Positions 1 to 7,000 of a DNA stretch of 10,770 nt are shown piece after piece. Source of the DNA: Candidatus Omnitrophota bacterium (lineage in GTDB: Bacteria; Omnitrophota; Gorgyraeia; Gorgyraeales; Gorgyraeaceae); NCBI GenBank assembly GCA_018901615.1, contig JAHIEN010000034.1:1-10770 (forward strand), written 5' to 3'. Both the position numbers and the translations under genes were made by a program. The notes beneath the pieces are model-generated. The model had not been told where the DNA came from. It made no database searches and saw nothing but the letters and a program-made list of their open reading frames with translations. Position 1 is the first letter of the stretch; each line of letters begins with the position of its first letter.

Positions 1-413
1 AGGAAGTCGGTCTTGACCTGGTGGAAGTGGCTGGACAGGCATCTCCGCCGGTCTGCCGTATAATGGATTACAGTAAGTATAAATATGAGCAGGAGAAAAA
101 GGCAAAAGAGGCCAAAAAACACCAGAAGATCATGCACCTAAAAGAGATCAAGTTCAAGCCTAACATAGAAGAGCACGACTATCAGGTAAAACTCCACCAC
201 CTCAAGAAATTCCTGACAAGAGGCGACAAGGCAAAGGTCACCATGATTTTCAGAGGCAGGGAGATGAGCCATATTGATATAGGTAAAAAAGTCCTTGATA
301 GGGTAACGGCTGATCTCGCTGAAGCAGGCGAACTTGAAGCTTTTCCTAAAAGGGAAGGGAGAAGCATAACGCTGAACTTTATTCCCAAGGCTGTATCGCA
401 GACCAAAAAATAA
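1..413 (+). CDS. infC: Translation initiation factor IF-3 (5' end missing)
   Basis: IF-3 binds the 30S subunit, prevents premature 50S joining and checks start-codon and initiator-tRNA selection. The reading frame is open from base 3, so the true start lies upstream of the window; the GTG at 21 is an internal valine in the conserved stretch EVGLDLVEVA. Visible parts in order: the end of the N-terminal domain with PPVCRIMDYSKYKYE, a lysine-rich linker (EQEKKAKEAKKHQK), and the whole C-terminal domain with IKFKPNIEEHDY, the RGREMSHIDIG helix and a closing LNFIPK strand. About 136 codons are present against roughly 180 in E. coli, so some 40 N-terminal residues are missing. It is followed 15 nt later by rpmI, the classical infC-rpmI-rplT order. 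The unusual AUU start used for autoregulation in E. coli cannot be checked here. Identity is secure. Confidence 0.97.
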   Translation, partial: EVGLDLVEVAGQASPPVCRIMDYSKYKYEQEKKAKEAKKHQKIMHLKEIKFKPNIEEHDYQVKLHHLKKFLTRGDKAKVTMIFRGREMSHIDIGKKVLDRVTADLAEAGELEAFPKREGRSITLNFIPKAVSQTKK

Positions 414-428
414 ACGAGGGAAACCAAA

Positions 429-626
429 ATGCCAAAACTAAAGACGAACAAAAGCGCCAGCAAAAGACTTAGATTAACAAAGAGCGGCAAGCTTAAGAGA
501 TGGAGGCAAGGCAAAAGGCATCTGGCAACATCAAAGTCCTCCAACCGCAAGCGCAAATTAAGAAAGTCTGTGCTTGTAGAAGGGAAATTGCAGAAGATTA
601 TGAAGAAGTTGTTACCATATGGATAG
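429..626 (+). CDS. rpmI: 50S ribosomal protein bL35
   Basis: A small, very basic protein of the large ribosomal subunit. The 65-residue product has the family's full length and its marks: the MPKLKTNKSASKRL start, the GKRHLATSKSSNRKRKLR core and a lysine-rich end (LQKIMKKLLPYG). A purine-rich GAGGG at 417-421 precedes the ATG. It lies 15 nt after infC and 54 nt before rplT and is surely co-transcribed with both. In E. coli this operon is repressed by bL20 binding a leader structure; I cannot point to an equivalent structure in the sequence shown. Confidence 0.97.
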   Translation: MPKLKTNKSASKRLRLTKSGKLKRWRQGKRHLATSKSSNRKRKLRKSVLVEGKLQKIMKKLLPYG

Positions 627-633
627 ATAAGTC

Positions 634-654
634 TTTACACATTACACTTTACAC
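634..654 (+). repeat. Three tandem 7-bp repeats (WTTACAC) between rpmI and rplT
   Basis: Bases 634-654 read as three adjacent near-identical units, TTTACAC, ATTACAC and TTTACAC, differing only in the first base. They sit in the 54-nt spacer between the stop of rpmI and the strong AAGGAGG of rplT (667-673). The run is pyrimidine/A-rich and unstructured. It might keep the rplT ribosome-binding site open or simply be a small slippage product; nothing shows a function. Confidence 0.6.
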
Positions 655-680
655 AAGAAACGCTATAAGGAGGTACCAAG

Positions 681-1031
681 ATGACACGCGTGAAATACGG
701 CCCGGCTTCTAGGCGGCGCAGAAAAAAGATATCAAAGATGGCAAAAGGTCAGAGGGCTGGCCGTAGTAAATGGCACAGGATTACCATGGAGTCTGTCAAT
801 AAGGCCCTGGCATACGGCACCAGAGACAGGCGCGCTAAAAAAAGAGATTTTAGAAGGATGTGGATTTTAAGGATTTCTAATGCCTGTAAGGAGCTCGATA
901 TTTCATACAGCAAATTCATAAAGGCATTGACTGATGCCAAAATAAAGCTTAACAGAAAACTCCTGGCTGACATAGCGCTAAATGACAGGCCGGCGTTTAA
1001 GAAATTAGTGGAGAGTACAAAGAAAAAATAA
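681..1031 (+). CDS. rplT: 50S ribosomal protein bL20
   Basis: bL20 binds 23S rRNA early in 50S assembly and in several bacteria represses its own operon. The 116-residue product (E. coli: 118) carries the family pattern throughout: the arginine/lysine-rich N-terminal extension with RRRRKK, then KGQRAGRSKWHR, the YGTRDRRAKKRDFRRMWILRI block, and the globular C-terminal part with SYSKFIKAL, LNRKLLADIALND and FKKLVE. The start is fixed by an excellent AAGGAGG at 667-673, 7 nt before the ATG. It closes the infC-rpmI-rplT cluster. A potassium channel gene follows only 35 nt later with no terminator between them, so read-through is likely. Confidence 0.97.
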   Translation: MTRVKYGPASRRRRKKISKMAKGQRAGRSKWHRITMESVNKALAYGTRDRRAKKRDFRRMWILRISNACKELDISYSKFIKALTDAKIKLNRKLLADIALNDRPAFKKLVESTKKK

Positions 1032-1066
1032 GCTATCAACCATCAACTGTCACCCGAAGGCTTTGT

Positions 1067-2425
1067 ATGCATAGATTGAAACCGCCGCAGATAATTATAC
1101 TCAGTTTCCTTATAACGATTGTTTTAGGGGCGGTTATGTTGTCTTTGCCGCAGAGTTCCAGCGACGGGGTTTCTATCGGCGCAATAGACGCCTTGTTTAC
1201 AGCAACGAGCGCCACATGCGTTACAGGACTGATTGTCAAAGACACTAGCATCGCCTTTTCCAGGTTCGGACACACAGTCATAATGTTCCTTATCCAGTTA
1301 GGCGGCCTGGGTATCATGACCTTCTCTACGTTTTTCGCCATACTCTTTGGCAGGAAGCTTACGCTCAGAGAGAACGTGGTCGTCAAGGGCGCGTTAGACC
1401 ATCACAGCGTTGTCGGGTTAAAGACGCTGATCATTTATATACTCGCTATAACATTTGGCATAGAGGCCATAGGCGCGTTTTGCCTCTATTCAAGATTTGG
1501 CAATGTGTATTCATCCATATTTCATTCTATATCCGCGTTCTGTAATGCCGGATTTTCACTCAATGCCGCAAGCTTCGTCAAATACAGACAGGACGCCTAT
1601 GTGAATCTTGTCATGGCCTCTCTTATAGTGCTCGGTGGTATCGGATTCATAGTTATTATTGACATACCAAAGATACTCAAGTGGTTCTTTAGAAAAATAT
1701 TTTTAAGAAGCCATGAGGATATCAGGCATCTTTTTTCAAGGATAAGCCTGCAGACAAAGCTAGCTGTAAGCATAAGCGCCATACTTCTTTTGGCTGGCGG
1801 TATAGTGTTTTTTCTTATAGAAAATAACAGGATTTTATACGGGTACGGCCTTAAGGGCAAGATGCTGATGTCTTTCTTCCAGTCTGTTACTGCCAGGACA
1901 GCCGGGTTTCATACTGTCTCTATACAAAACCTGGCAAGCCCGACGCTGTTCTTTCTTATAATCTTAATGGTCATAGGCGCCTCTCCTGGCTCCACAGGCG
2001 GAGGTATCAAGACCTGCACTCTGGGGGTGATGCTTGCCTGGGCATGGGCCATGATAAGGAACAGGCCAAATATACATATCTTCAAGAGAAATATCCCCAT
2101 GCCGATTTTTAGAAAGTCAGTCATGATAATAGGCCTGGCTGTAGCGTGGATAGTGGTTTTTACAATGCTTTTGAGTTTTGTTGAAGATAAAAACGAGGCC
2201 ATGCCCAATTATTTTTTAAGGATACTATTTGAGGTGACTTCAGCATTTGGTACTGTGGGGCTTTCGACAGGAATAACTCCGATCCTGAGTTCTCTTGGCA
2301 AGGCCCTGATCATACTTACTATGTTTGCCGGCAGGGTCGGGCCTTTAACGCTCGCGCTCGCTCTCGCGGCAAAAGAAAACGTGACGTTTTATAAATATCC
2401 TGATGAGAAGGTTATAGTCGGTTAA
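1067..2425 (+). CDS. ktrB: TrkH/KtrB-type potassium uptake channel subunit
   Basis: The ion-conducting membrane subunit of a Trk/Ktr K+ uptake system. The 452-residue protein is hydrophobic throughout and shows the four-fold repeated pore architecture of the family. Each repeat supplies one filter glycine: TSATCVTGL (G54), SAFCNAGFSL (G162), TARTAGFHTV (G280) and TSAFGTVGLST (G398). The gating-loop signature GASPGSTGGGIKT lies at 304-316 and MFAGRVGPLTLALAL near the end. The length fits the shorter KtrB class better than E. coli TrkH (about 480 residues). The ATG at 1067 has only a modest GAAGG (1056-1060) upstream, but the conserved first helix begins right after it. The regulatory subunit gene follows after 23 nt. 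The family name is secure; KtrB against TrkH naming is a judgement. Confidence 0.93.
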   Translation: MHRLKPPQIIILSFLITIVLGAVMLSLPQSSSDGVSIGAIDALFTATSATCVTGLIVKDTSIAFSRFGHTVIMFLIQLGGLGIMTFSTFFAILFGRKLTLRENVVVKGALDHHSVVGLKTLIIYILAITFGIEAIGAFCLYSRFGNVYSSIFHSISAFCNAGFSLNAASFVKYRQDAYVNLVMASLIVLGGIGFIVIIDIPKILKWFFRKIFLRSHEDIRHLFSRISLQTKLAVSISAILLLAGGIVFFLIENNRILYGYGLKGKMLMSFFQSVTARTAGFHTVSIQNLASPTLFFLIILMVIGASPGSTGGGIKTCTLGVMLAWAWAMIRNRPNIHIFKRNIPMPIFRKSVMIIGLAVAWIVVFTMLLSFVEDKNEAMPNYFLRILFEVTSAFGTVGLSTGITPILSSLGKALIILTMFAGRVGPLTLALALAAKENVTFYKYPDEKVIVG

Positions 2426-2448
2426 CAATGCGATAAGGAGACACTATC

Positions 2449-3135
2449 ATGAGACAATTCGCGGTAATAGGATTGGGTAGGTTTGGATGGAGCGTAGCAA
2501 AGACTTTAAGCGAAAAAGGACATCAGGTGCTGGCAATTGACAGGAATGAAGAACTGGTCCAGGGCGCTTCTGATTTTGTGACAGAATCAGTGCAGGTGGA
2601 CTCCACAGATGAAAAGGCTATGAAGGCTGTGGGCATAATGAATGTGGATGTGGCCATCATAGGAATAGGCACAAACCTGGAGGCGTCTATCCTTACAGCG
2701 TTGATTTTAAAAGAGCTGGGCATACAGCACATTGTTGCCAGAGCAGTCACTGAAGAACACGGCAAGGTATTAGAGAAGGTTGGCGCCACAAAGGTTGTGT
2801 TCCTGGAACGTGATATGGGCATAAGAGTGGCTAATTCTCTTTTATCGCCGTCAGTGCTCGAGCACATAGAACTTTCTCCTGAATTTAGTATAATGGAGAC
2901 AGTACCTCCCCAGGAGTTTATAGGTAAATCTATACGAGACCTGGACGTAAGAGCTAAGCACGGACTTAATATTATAGGTGTACGCGGCAAAAAACCAAAA
3001 ACACAGAATGGCACGTGCGAATTAAACGTAGCGCCCAAGGCCGATTATATTATAAAGCAGGGAGATATTTTTGTAATAATAGGGTCTAATGAAAATCTGG
3101 ATAAGTTCAAGAAGGCATATCATATAGAAAAATAA
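2449..3135 (+). CDS. ktrA: RCK/TrkA-type regulatory subunit of K+ uptake (KtrA)
   Basis: A cytoplasmic protein that forms a ring under the KtrB/TrkH channel and gates it on binding nucleotides. The 228-residue product has an N-terminal Rossmann RCK domain (about 1-135) with the glycine motif GLGRFG at 8-13 and the acidic residue D31 at the end of the second strand (LAID31RN), as in NAD(H)/ATP-binding KtrA proteins. A C-terminal RCK_C/TrkA_C domain follows (about 140-226), with EFIGKSIRDLDVRAKHGLNI and the closing GDIFVIIGSNENLDKF. This is one RCK pair, as in KtrA, not the doubled form of E. coli TrkA. AAGGAG at 2435-2440 sets the start. The gene is paired with ktrB, and a terminator-like hairpin follows directly. 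Confidence 0.94.
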   Translation: MRQFAVIGLGRFGWSVAKTLSEKGHQVLAIDRNEELVQGASDFVTESVQVDSTDEKAMKAVGIMNVDVAIIGIGTNLEASILTALILKELGIQHIVARAVTEEHGKVLEKVGATKVVFLERDMGIRVANSLLSPSVLEHIELSPEFSIMETVPPQEFIGKSIRDLDVRAKHGLNIIGVRGKKPKTQNGTCELNVAPKADYIIKQGDIFVIIGSNENLDKFKKAYHIEK

Positions 3136-3144
3136 ATGAGGACA

Positions 3145-3187
3145 CCCCGAATGCCCTTCGAGCTATATGCAGGGCATTCGGGGTTAA
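3145..3187 (+). terminator. Terminator-like hairpin after ktrA
   Basis: Bases 3145-3156 (CCCCGAATGCCC) and 3172-3183 (GGGCATTCGGGG) form a perfect 12-bp GC-rich stem with a 15-nt loop, starting 9 nt after the ktrA stop. The tail is TTAATT, only a weak U-tract, so efficiency is uncertain. Its position at the end of the ktrBA unit supports transcription termination. Confidence 0.65.
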
Positions 3188-3194
3188 TTCGTCT

Positions 3195-3236
3195 CGTCTC
3201 TTATGTTCGCTCGTTTCACTCGCTCCATAAGAGACG
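3195..3236 (+). repeat. Palindromic element upstream of pheS
   Basis: CGTCTCTTATG (3195-3205) and CATAAGAGACG (3226-3236) form a perfect 11-bp stem. The 20-nt loop (3206-3225) itself contains TTCGCTCG and CACTCGCTC, related to one another. The element ends 8 nt before the pheS ribosome-binding site AAGGAG (3245-3250). There is no U-tract. It looks like a dispersed palindromic (REP-like) unit rather than a terminator, but copies elsewhere in the genome cannot be seen from here. Confidence 0.6.
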
Positions 3237-3255
3237 GACTCATTAAGGAGAGATC

Positions 3256-4272
3256 ATGAAACTGTTCGAGAAATTAAAAGACATAGACAAGGCCGCGATT
3301 AAAGAGATAGTAGAAACACCCAGCTGGGATGCCTTAGAACAGGTCAAGATCAAGTATCTTGGCCGCAAGGGCATTATGCAAGATGCCATAAAGAACATAA
3401 AGAGCGTGTCTAAAAAAGACAAACCAAAGGTCGGGCAGCTTATCAATGAATTAAAGAATAAATTTACATCCCTTATCAAGGAAAAAGAGCAGTCTTTTAT
3501 TGACAGCGAGAGGTCTATGTTTGGCAATAAGGACATAACTCTCCCCGGAGTCAAAAAAGAGATCGGCCATAACCACCCGCTGATAAAGACCATAGATGAG
3601 ATCATAGACATCTTTGTCAGGATGGGTTTTAAATCAGTGGATGCCCCTGAAGTGGAAACAGAGTTTTATAATTTTGAGGCCCTGAACATACCAAAAGACC
3701 ATCCTTCAAGGGAGACATTTCATACGTTTTACGTAGAAAATGGCATGCTCTTGAGAAGCCAGACATCAACTGCCCAGATAAGGATAATGGAAAAAGAGAA
3801 GCCGCCTTTACAGATCATTCACGCGGGTAAGGTCTACAGGCCCGACGCGGTTGACGCGAGTCATTCATTCATGTTCTACCAGATAGAGGGGTTTATGGTA
3901 GATGAGGGCATAGTATTTTCTGATTTAAAGGGCGTGCTGGAGAAATTCGCGAAAGAGTATTTTGGCGAGGAAGTAAAGATGCGGTTCAGGCCGCATTATT
4001 TTCCATTTACAGAGCCTTCGGCAGAGATTGATATCTCATGCTTTATATGCGGGGCTAAGGGGTGCAGGGTGTGTTCGCATAAAGGCTGGCTTGAAGTGCT
4101 CGGCGCAGGCATGATAAACCCAAAGGTATTCGATGCTGTAAAATATGACAGCAGAAAATACACCGGCTTTGCCTTTGGCATGGGCATTGACAGGATCTGC
4201 ATGTTGAAGTACGGCATAGATAATATAAGATTATTTTACGAGAACGATGTTAGGTTCTTGAAACAGTTTTAA
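3256..4272 (+). CDS. pheS: Phenylalanine--tRNA ligase alpha subunit
   Basis: The catalytic subunit of the alpha2-beta2 class II enzyme that charges tRNA-Phe. The 338-residue protein has full bacterial length. An N-terminal coiled-coil arm (about 1-90) that contacts tRNA contains YLGRKGIMQD. The class II core follows: motif 2 region FHTFYVENGMLLRSQTS (155-171), HAGKVYRPDAVDASHSFMFYQ (189-209), FPFTEPSAEIDI (249-260), and motif 3 at the end (GFAFGMGIDRICMLKYGI, 304-321). The amino-acid pocket alanine (GFAFG) is the normal phenylalanine-selecting one. A four-cysteine knuckle C262, C265, C270, C273 precedes WLEVLGAGM, as in many bacterial PheS. AAGGAG at 3245-3250 fixes the start. pheT comes after one intervening gene. 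No T-box leader was seen upstream. Confidence 0.97.
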   Translation: MKLFEKLKDIDKAAIKEIVETPSWDALEQVKIKYLGRKGIMQDAIKNIKSVSKKDKPKVGQLINELKNKFTSLIKEKEQSFIDSERSMFGNKDITLPGVKKEIGHNHPLIKTIDEIIDIFVRMGFKSVDAPEVETEFYNFEALNIPKDHPSRETFHTFYVENGMLLRSQTSTAQIRIMEKEKPPLQIIHAGKVYRPDAVDASHSFMFYQIEGFMVDEGIVFSDLKGVLEKFAKEYFGEEVKMRFRPHYFPFTEPSAEIDISCFICGAKGCRVCSHKGWLEVLGAGMINPKVFDAVKYDSRKYTGFAFGMGIDRICMLKYGIDNIRLFYENDVRFLKQF

Positions 4273-4281
4273 CGAAAGAGG

Positions 4282-4310
4282 TCCCTCGTCCGCCTCAGGC
4301 GGACTCGGGA
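4282..4310 (+). repeat. GC-rich hairpin after pheS
   Basis: GTCCGCC (4288-4294) and GGCGGAC (4298-4304) pair around a TCA loop. After a 2x2 mismatch the stem resumes with TCCC (4282-4285) and GGGA (4307-4310). It starts 9 nt after the pheS stop and has no U-tract. It may act as an mRNA stability or processing signal between pheS and the next gene, or as a palindromic repeat. Confidence 0.6.
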
Positions 4311-4311
4311 T

Positions 4312-4334
4312 CAAATTTTGCTTCACAAAATTTG
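4312..4334 (+). repeat. AT-rich hairpin abutting a ribosome-binding site
   Basis: CAAATTTTG (4312-4320) and CAAAATTTG (4326-4334) form a perfect 9-bp stem with a CTTCA loop. The last stem base is also the first G of the GGGAGGG ribosome-binding site (4334-4340) of the following secreted-protein gene. The hairpin could therefore tune initiation there or stop ribosome-independent read-through. Confidence 0.6.
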
Positions 4335-4343
4335 GGAGGGCTC

Positions 4344-4874
4344 ATGGAAAAACTTGGAAGATTTTTAGGCGCGTTTTTATCTATCATGCTGTTTATGGGA
4401 ATATGCAGCATTGCGGAAGAAATTACACTAACGACTTATTACCCTGCACCTTATGGCGCGTATAACGAATTAAGTGTGAGTCAGGCAGTATCGACAGATA
4501 ACACTACGAATGCATTGGCTGTTTCGTCCACAGATGACGATACTTTAGCGCCAATCATTTCTGCCAGCGCAAGACTGAACGGCATGCTTTTGGGCTCTAA
4601 TAACGCAACCGCTTCATATTATATCTTAAATGTCAGTTCAGGGTCACCTCTTACAAGCAGATTTTATGTGAGAAATGACGGCTATGTGGGGATAGGCACT
4701 ACCAGTCCTTCTGTTGAGTTGGAAGTTAGCGGGACAGTAAATGCTACGGCTTATTCAGTAGGTAATCCTGCGACGCCAGGGGCTGCTGGGGTTACGACTA
4801 TTAACTATTTGAGACCTGATACGTCCACTGGCACTATTACTGTTATAAATGGAATTGTTACTGCAATAAATTGA
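4344..4874 (+). CDS. Small secreted protein with TLTTYYPAPYG and VGIGTTSP motifs, unknown function
   Basis: Function not recognised. From the ATG at 4344 the product has 176 residues. Residues 1-24 form a signal peptide (basic MEKLGR, hydrophobic 7-21, likely cleavage after SIA24), so it should leave the cytoplasm. The mature start carries EITLTTYYPAPYGAYNEL (26-43), a motif I associate with surface proteins of Omnitrophota. A Ser/Thr/Asn-rich beta-like region follows, then YVGIGTTSPSVELEVSG (114-130), the short repeat common in tail-fibre-like and adhesin-like proteins, and an end (GTITVINGIVTAIN) like many secreted beta proteins. A TTG at 4332 could extend it by four codons, but GGGAGGG at 4334-4340 favours the ATG. 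It sits between pheS and pheT, 14 nt before pheT, with which it has no evident functional link. A role as a minor pilin-like or surface fibre component is a guess. Confidence 0.8.
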   Translation: MEKLGRFLGAFLSIMLFMGICSIAEEITLTTYYPAPYGAYNELSVSQAVSTDNTTNALAVSSTDDDTLAPIISASARLNGMLLGSNNATASYYILNVSSGSPLTSRFYVRNDGYVGIGTTSPSVELEVSGTVNATAYSVGNPATPGAAGVTTINYLRPDTSTGTITVINGIVTAIN

Positions 4875-4888
4875 GAGGTAGGTAGTTT

Positions 4889-6952
4889 ATGAGAGTAAGC
4901 TTTGATTGGTTAAAGGATTTTGTGCCCATAAAAGGCGGGCCTGAAAAAACACAGGACGAACTTACAATGACTGGGCTGGAGGTGACAGCCATCGTTAATA
5001 TAGAAGGCGATAGCGTGATGGACATAGAGGTTACGCCCAACAGGCCTGATTGCCTTTCTATTCTTGGCATTGCCAGAGAGCTCGCGGCCGCGACCGACAG
5101 GCAGTTAAAGGTGCCAGAGTCGATCAAAAAGAATTACATGAAGAAAGGCTCGGCTAGAAGAGGCGCTAAGATAGAGGTGCAGGACAAAAAGGCGTGCCCG
5201 AGATATGTTGGGTGTATTATAAAGAATGTCGAAGTCGGGCCGTCTCCAAAATGGCTGATCCAGAGGCTGAATGCCATTGGTCTCAGGTCTGTGAACAATA
5301 TCGTTGATATTACAAATTATGTGCTCTTTGAATCAGGCCAGCCACTGCACGCGTTTGACCTTGATAAACTAGAGGGCCATAAAATAATTGTCAGAAAGGC
5401 TAGAAAGGGCGAGAGTATAGTCACGATTGATGGGATAAAAAGAGAGCTTGATCCGACAATACTGGTGATTGCTGATAGCCAAAGACCTGTAGCAATCGCG
5501 GGTATAATGGGAGGCAAGGATACCGAGATATCCAACGAGACTAAAAATGTGCTTCTCGAGAGTGCTTATTTTGACCCTATGACTATAAAAAAGGCCCAAC
5601 GCGTGCTTGGCCTTGCTTCAGAGTCCAGCTACAGATTTGAACGAGGAGTAGATTTTGGCATGGTCCTGGCCGCCAGTATCAGGGCGCAGGAGATAATAAA
5701 GGATGAAGCAGGAGGAAGGCCTTCCGGCAAAGTAAGTGACATTGGCGGGAAGACAATAAAAGATAAAGAGATAATCGTTTTTCTTGATGAGATACCCAGA
5801 GTGCTGGGGATCGATATACCGTCAGCAAGGGTTATGGAATTTTTTAAGAGATTGGGTTTAAAGGCGGCAAGGCTACCTAAAAACAGGATCCTGGTAAAGG
5901 CCCCTTCTTACAGGCAGGACCTGGAATCTGAGATAGATCTTATAGAAGAGCTTGCCAGGCTCTATGGATATGACAAGATTCCGGCAAAATGCCCGCGTTT
6001 TACAATACAAAAGACATTCAAGGAAGAAAGAAAAGACCTTGTTGCGTTGGCCAGGGAAACAAAAAAGAGACTGCTCTCTCTCGGTATGAGCGAGATCGTT
6101 ACATATACGCTCACGCCCAGATCTTCTATAGAGGCCATGGGCATACCTTTTGATAATCTGGTGCGTCTCAGGAACCCGCTCAGCTCTAACCAGGAGTTTA
6201 TGCGGCCAAGCCTTCTCTCAGAGATGATGGAGGTCCTGAGCTGGAACCTTAACAGGCATAATTCCTTGCTCAAGCTTTTTGAATTGAGCAAGGTCTATTC
6301 AATGAGCAAAGATGGCCACGGGATTGAAGAGCGGACAAACCTTTCCCTGGGAGTAAGCGGGACTACGCCCGGCAACTGGAAAGAAAAATCAAGAGATCTG
6401 GATTTCTTTGACCTAAAGGGGGTCATAGAGATGCTGCTGCAGTTCCTCAATATCAAAAATTTCACAATAGAGAAGATAGATTCGCCTGTATTTGATGACA
6501 CGATGTCAGGCGGGATTAAAATTGATGGACATATGCTTGGCGAATTCGGTGAGGTAAGACAAGGTGTGGCGAAAAAGTTCGACATAAAACAGAAGATATT
6601 TCTGGCTGAGATATCCATAGAAGGGATACTGAAATACGCTGACCTGAACAGGCGTTTCTCACCGCTTCCAAAATATCCTTCCCTCAAGCGTGATATATCC
6701 ATGCTGATGGATGATTCTGTAGAGGCCAAAAGCATAATGGATGTGATACAAGAAAACGCAAACGACATGGTAAAGTCAATAGAGATGTTTGATATATACA
6801 AAGGCCAGCAGATAGAAAAAGGCAAAAAGAGCCTGGCATACACATTAGAATACCGCTCTGACGAAAAGACGCTGAAGGACGAAGAAGTAAGCAATGTGCA
6901 TAAAGCCATACAGGAGGCCCTTGTAAAAAAACTCAAGGCGCAGATAAGATAG
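4889..6952 (+). CDS. pheT: Phenylalanine--tRNA ligase beta subunit, short form without EMAP domain
   Basis: The beta subunit binds tRNA-Phe, edits mischarged Tyr-tRNA and completes the heterotetramer with PheS. At 687 residues it is about 100 shorter than the usual bacterial form (about 795). The missing part is the OB-fold/EMAP insert: MTGLEV (27-32) is followed within about 10 residues by VMDIEVTPNRPDCLSILG (43-60), pieces normally more than 100 residues apart. The rest is intact: B3/4 editing domain (about 100-275) with H154 in PLHAFD, E224 in LLESAYFDP and S244/S246 in GLASESSYRFERGVD; B5 domain (about 291-365) ending EELARLYGYDKIP; catalytic-like domain (about 375-585); C-terminal FDX-ACB anticodon-binding domain (590-687). 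GAGGTAGG at 4875-4882 precedes the ATG. Identity is secure; the deletion is read by comparing motif spacing from memory with E. coli. Confidence 0.96.
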   Translation: MRVSFDWLKDFVPIKGGPEKTQDELTMTGLEVTAIVNIEGDSVMDIEVTPNRPDCLSILGIARELAAATDRQLKVPESIKKNYMKKGSARRGAKIEVQDKKACPRYVGCIIKNVEVGPSPKWLIQRLNAIGLRSVNNIVDITNYVLFESGQPLHAFDLDKLEGHKIIVRKARKGESIVTIDGIKRELDPTILVIADSQRPVAIAGIMGGKDTEISNETKNVLLESAYFDPMTIKKAQRVLGLASESSYRFERGVDFGMVLAASIRAQEIIKDEAGGRPSGKVSDIGGKTIKDKEIIVFLDEIPRVLGIDIPSARVMEFFKRLGLKAARLPKNRILVKAPSYRQDLESEIDLIEELARLYGYDKIPAKCPRFTIQKTFKEERKDLVALARETKKRLLSLGMSEIVTYTLTPRSSIEAMGIPFDNLVRLRNPLSSNQEFMRPSLLSEMMEVLSWNLNRHNSLLKLFELSKVYSMSKDGHGIEERTNLSLGVSGTTPGNWKEKSRDLDFFDLKGVIEMLLQFLNIKNFTIEKIDSPVFDDTMSGGIKIDGHMLGEFGEVRQGVAKKFDIKQKIFLAEISIEGILKYADLNRRFSPLPKYPSLKRDISMLMDDSVEAKSIMDVIQENANDMVKSIEMFDIYKGQQIEKGKKSLAYTLEYRSDEKTLKDEEVSNVHKAIQEALVKKLKAQIR

Positions 6953-6965
6953 CATAGCGGCAATG

Positions 6966-6994
6966 TTGATTTATATGGTTTTTTGTGCTATACT
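6966..6994 (+). promoter_or_regulatory. Strong sigma70 promoter of the 6S RNA
   Basis: A -35 box TTGATT (6966-6971) is separated by exactly 17 nt from a -10 box TATACT (6989-6994), with an extended -10 TG at 6986-6987. Predicted start about 7001, which is just where the 6S RNA closing stem begins. It starts 14 nt after the pheT stop. Confidence 0.85.
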
Positions 6995-7000
6995 ACAATT

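Noticed and set aside
500..712. Open frame of 70 codons overlapping rpmI and rplT
   Set aside because: It is an out-of-frame reading through conserved rpmI and into rplT, with no family resemblance.
3136..3255. T-box or phenylalanine attenuator leader for pheS
   Set aside because: I looked for the conserved T-box core and for a run of Phe codons in a leader peptide; neither is present. The gap is filled by two palindromes.
4332..4343. TTG at 4332 as start of the secreted-protein gene
   Set aside because: It overlaps the GGGAGGG that serves the ATG at 4344 and sits in the 3' arm of a hairpin; the signal peptide begins properly at the ATG.
6295..6963. 222-codon open frame on the minus strand across pheT
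   Set aside because: It lies wholly over conserved pheT coding sequence, has no recognisable motifs and no ribosome-binding site of note; it is a shadow of the real gene.
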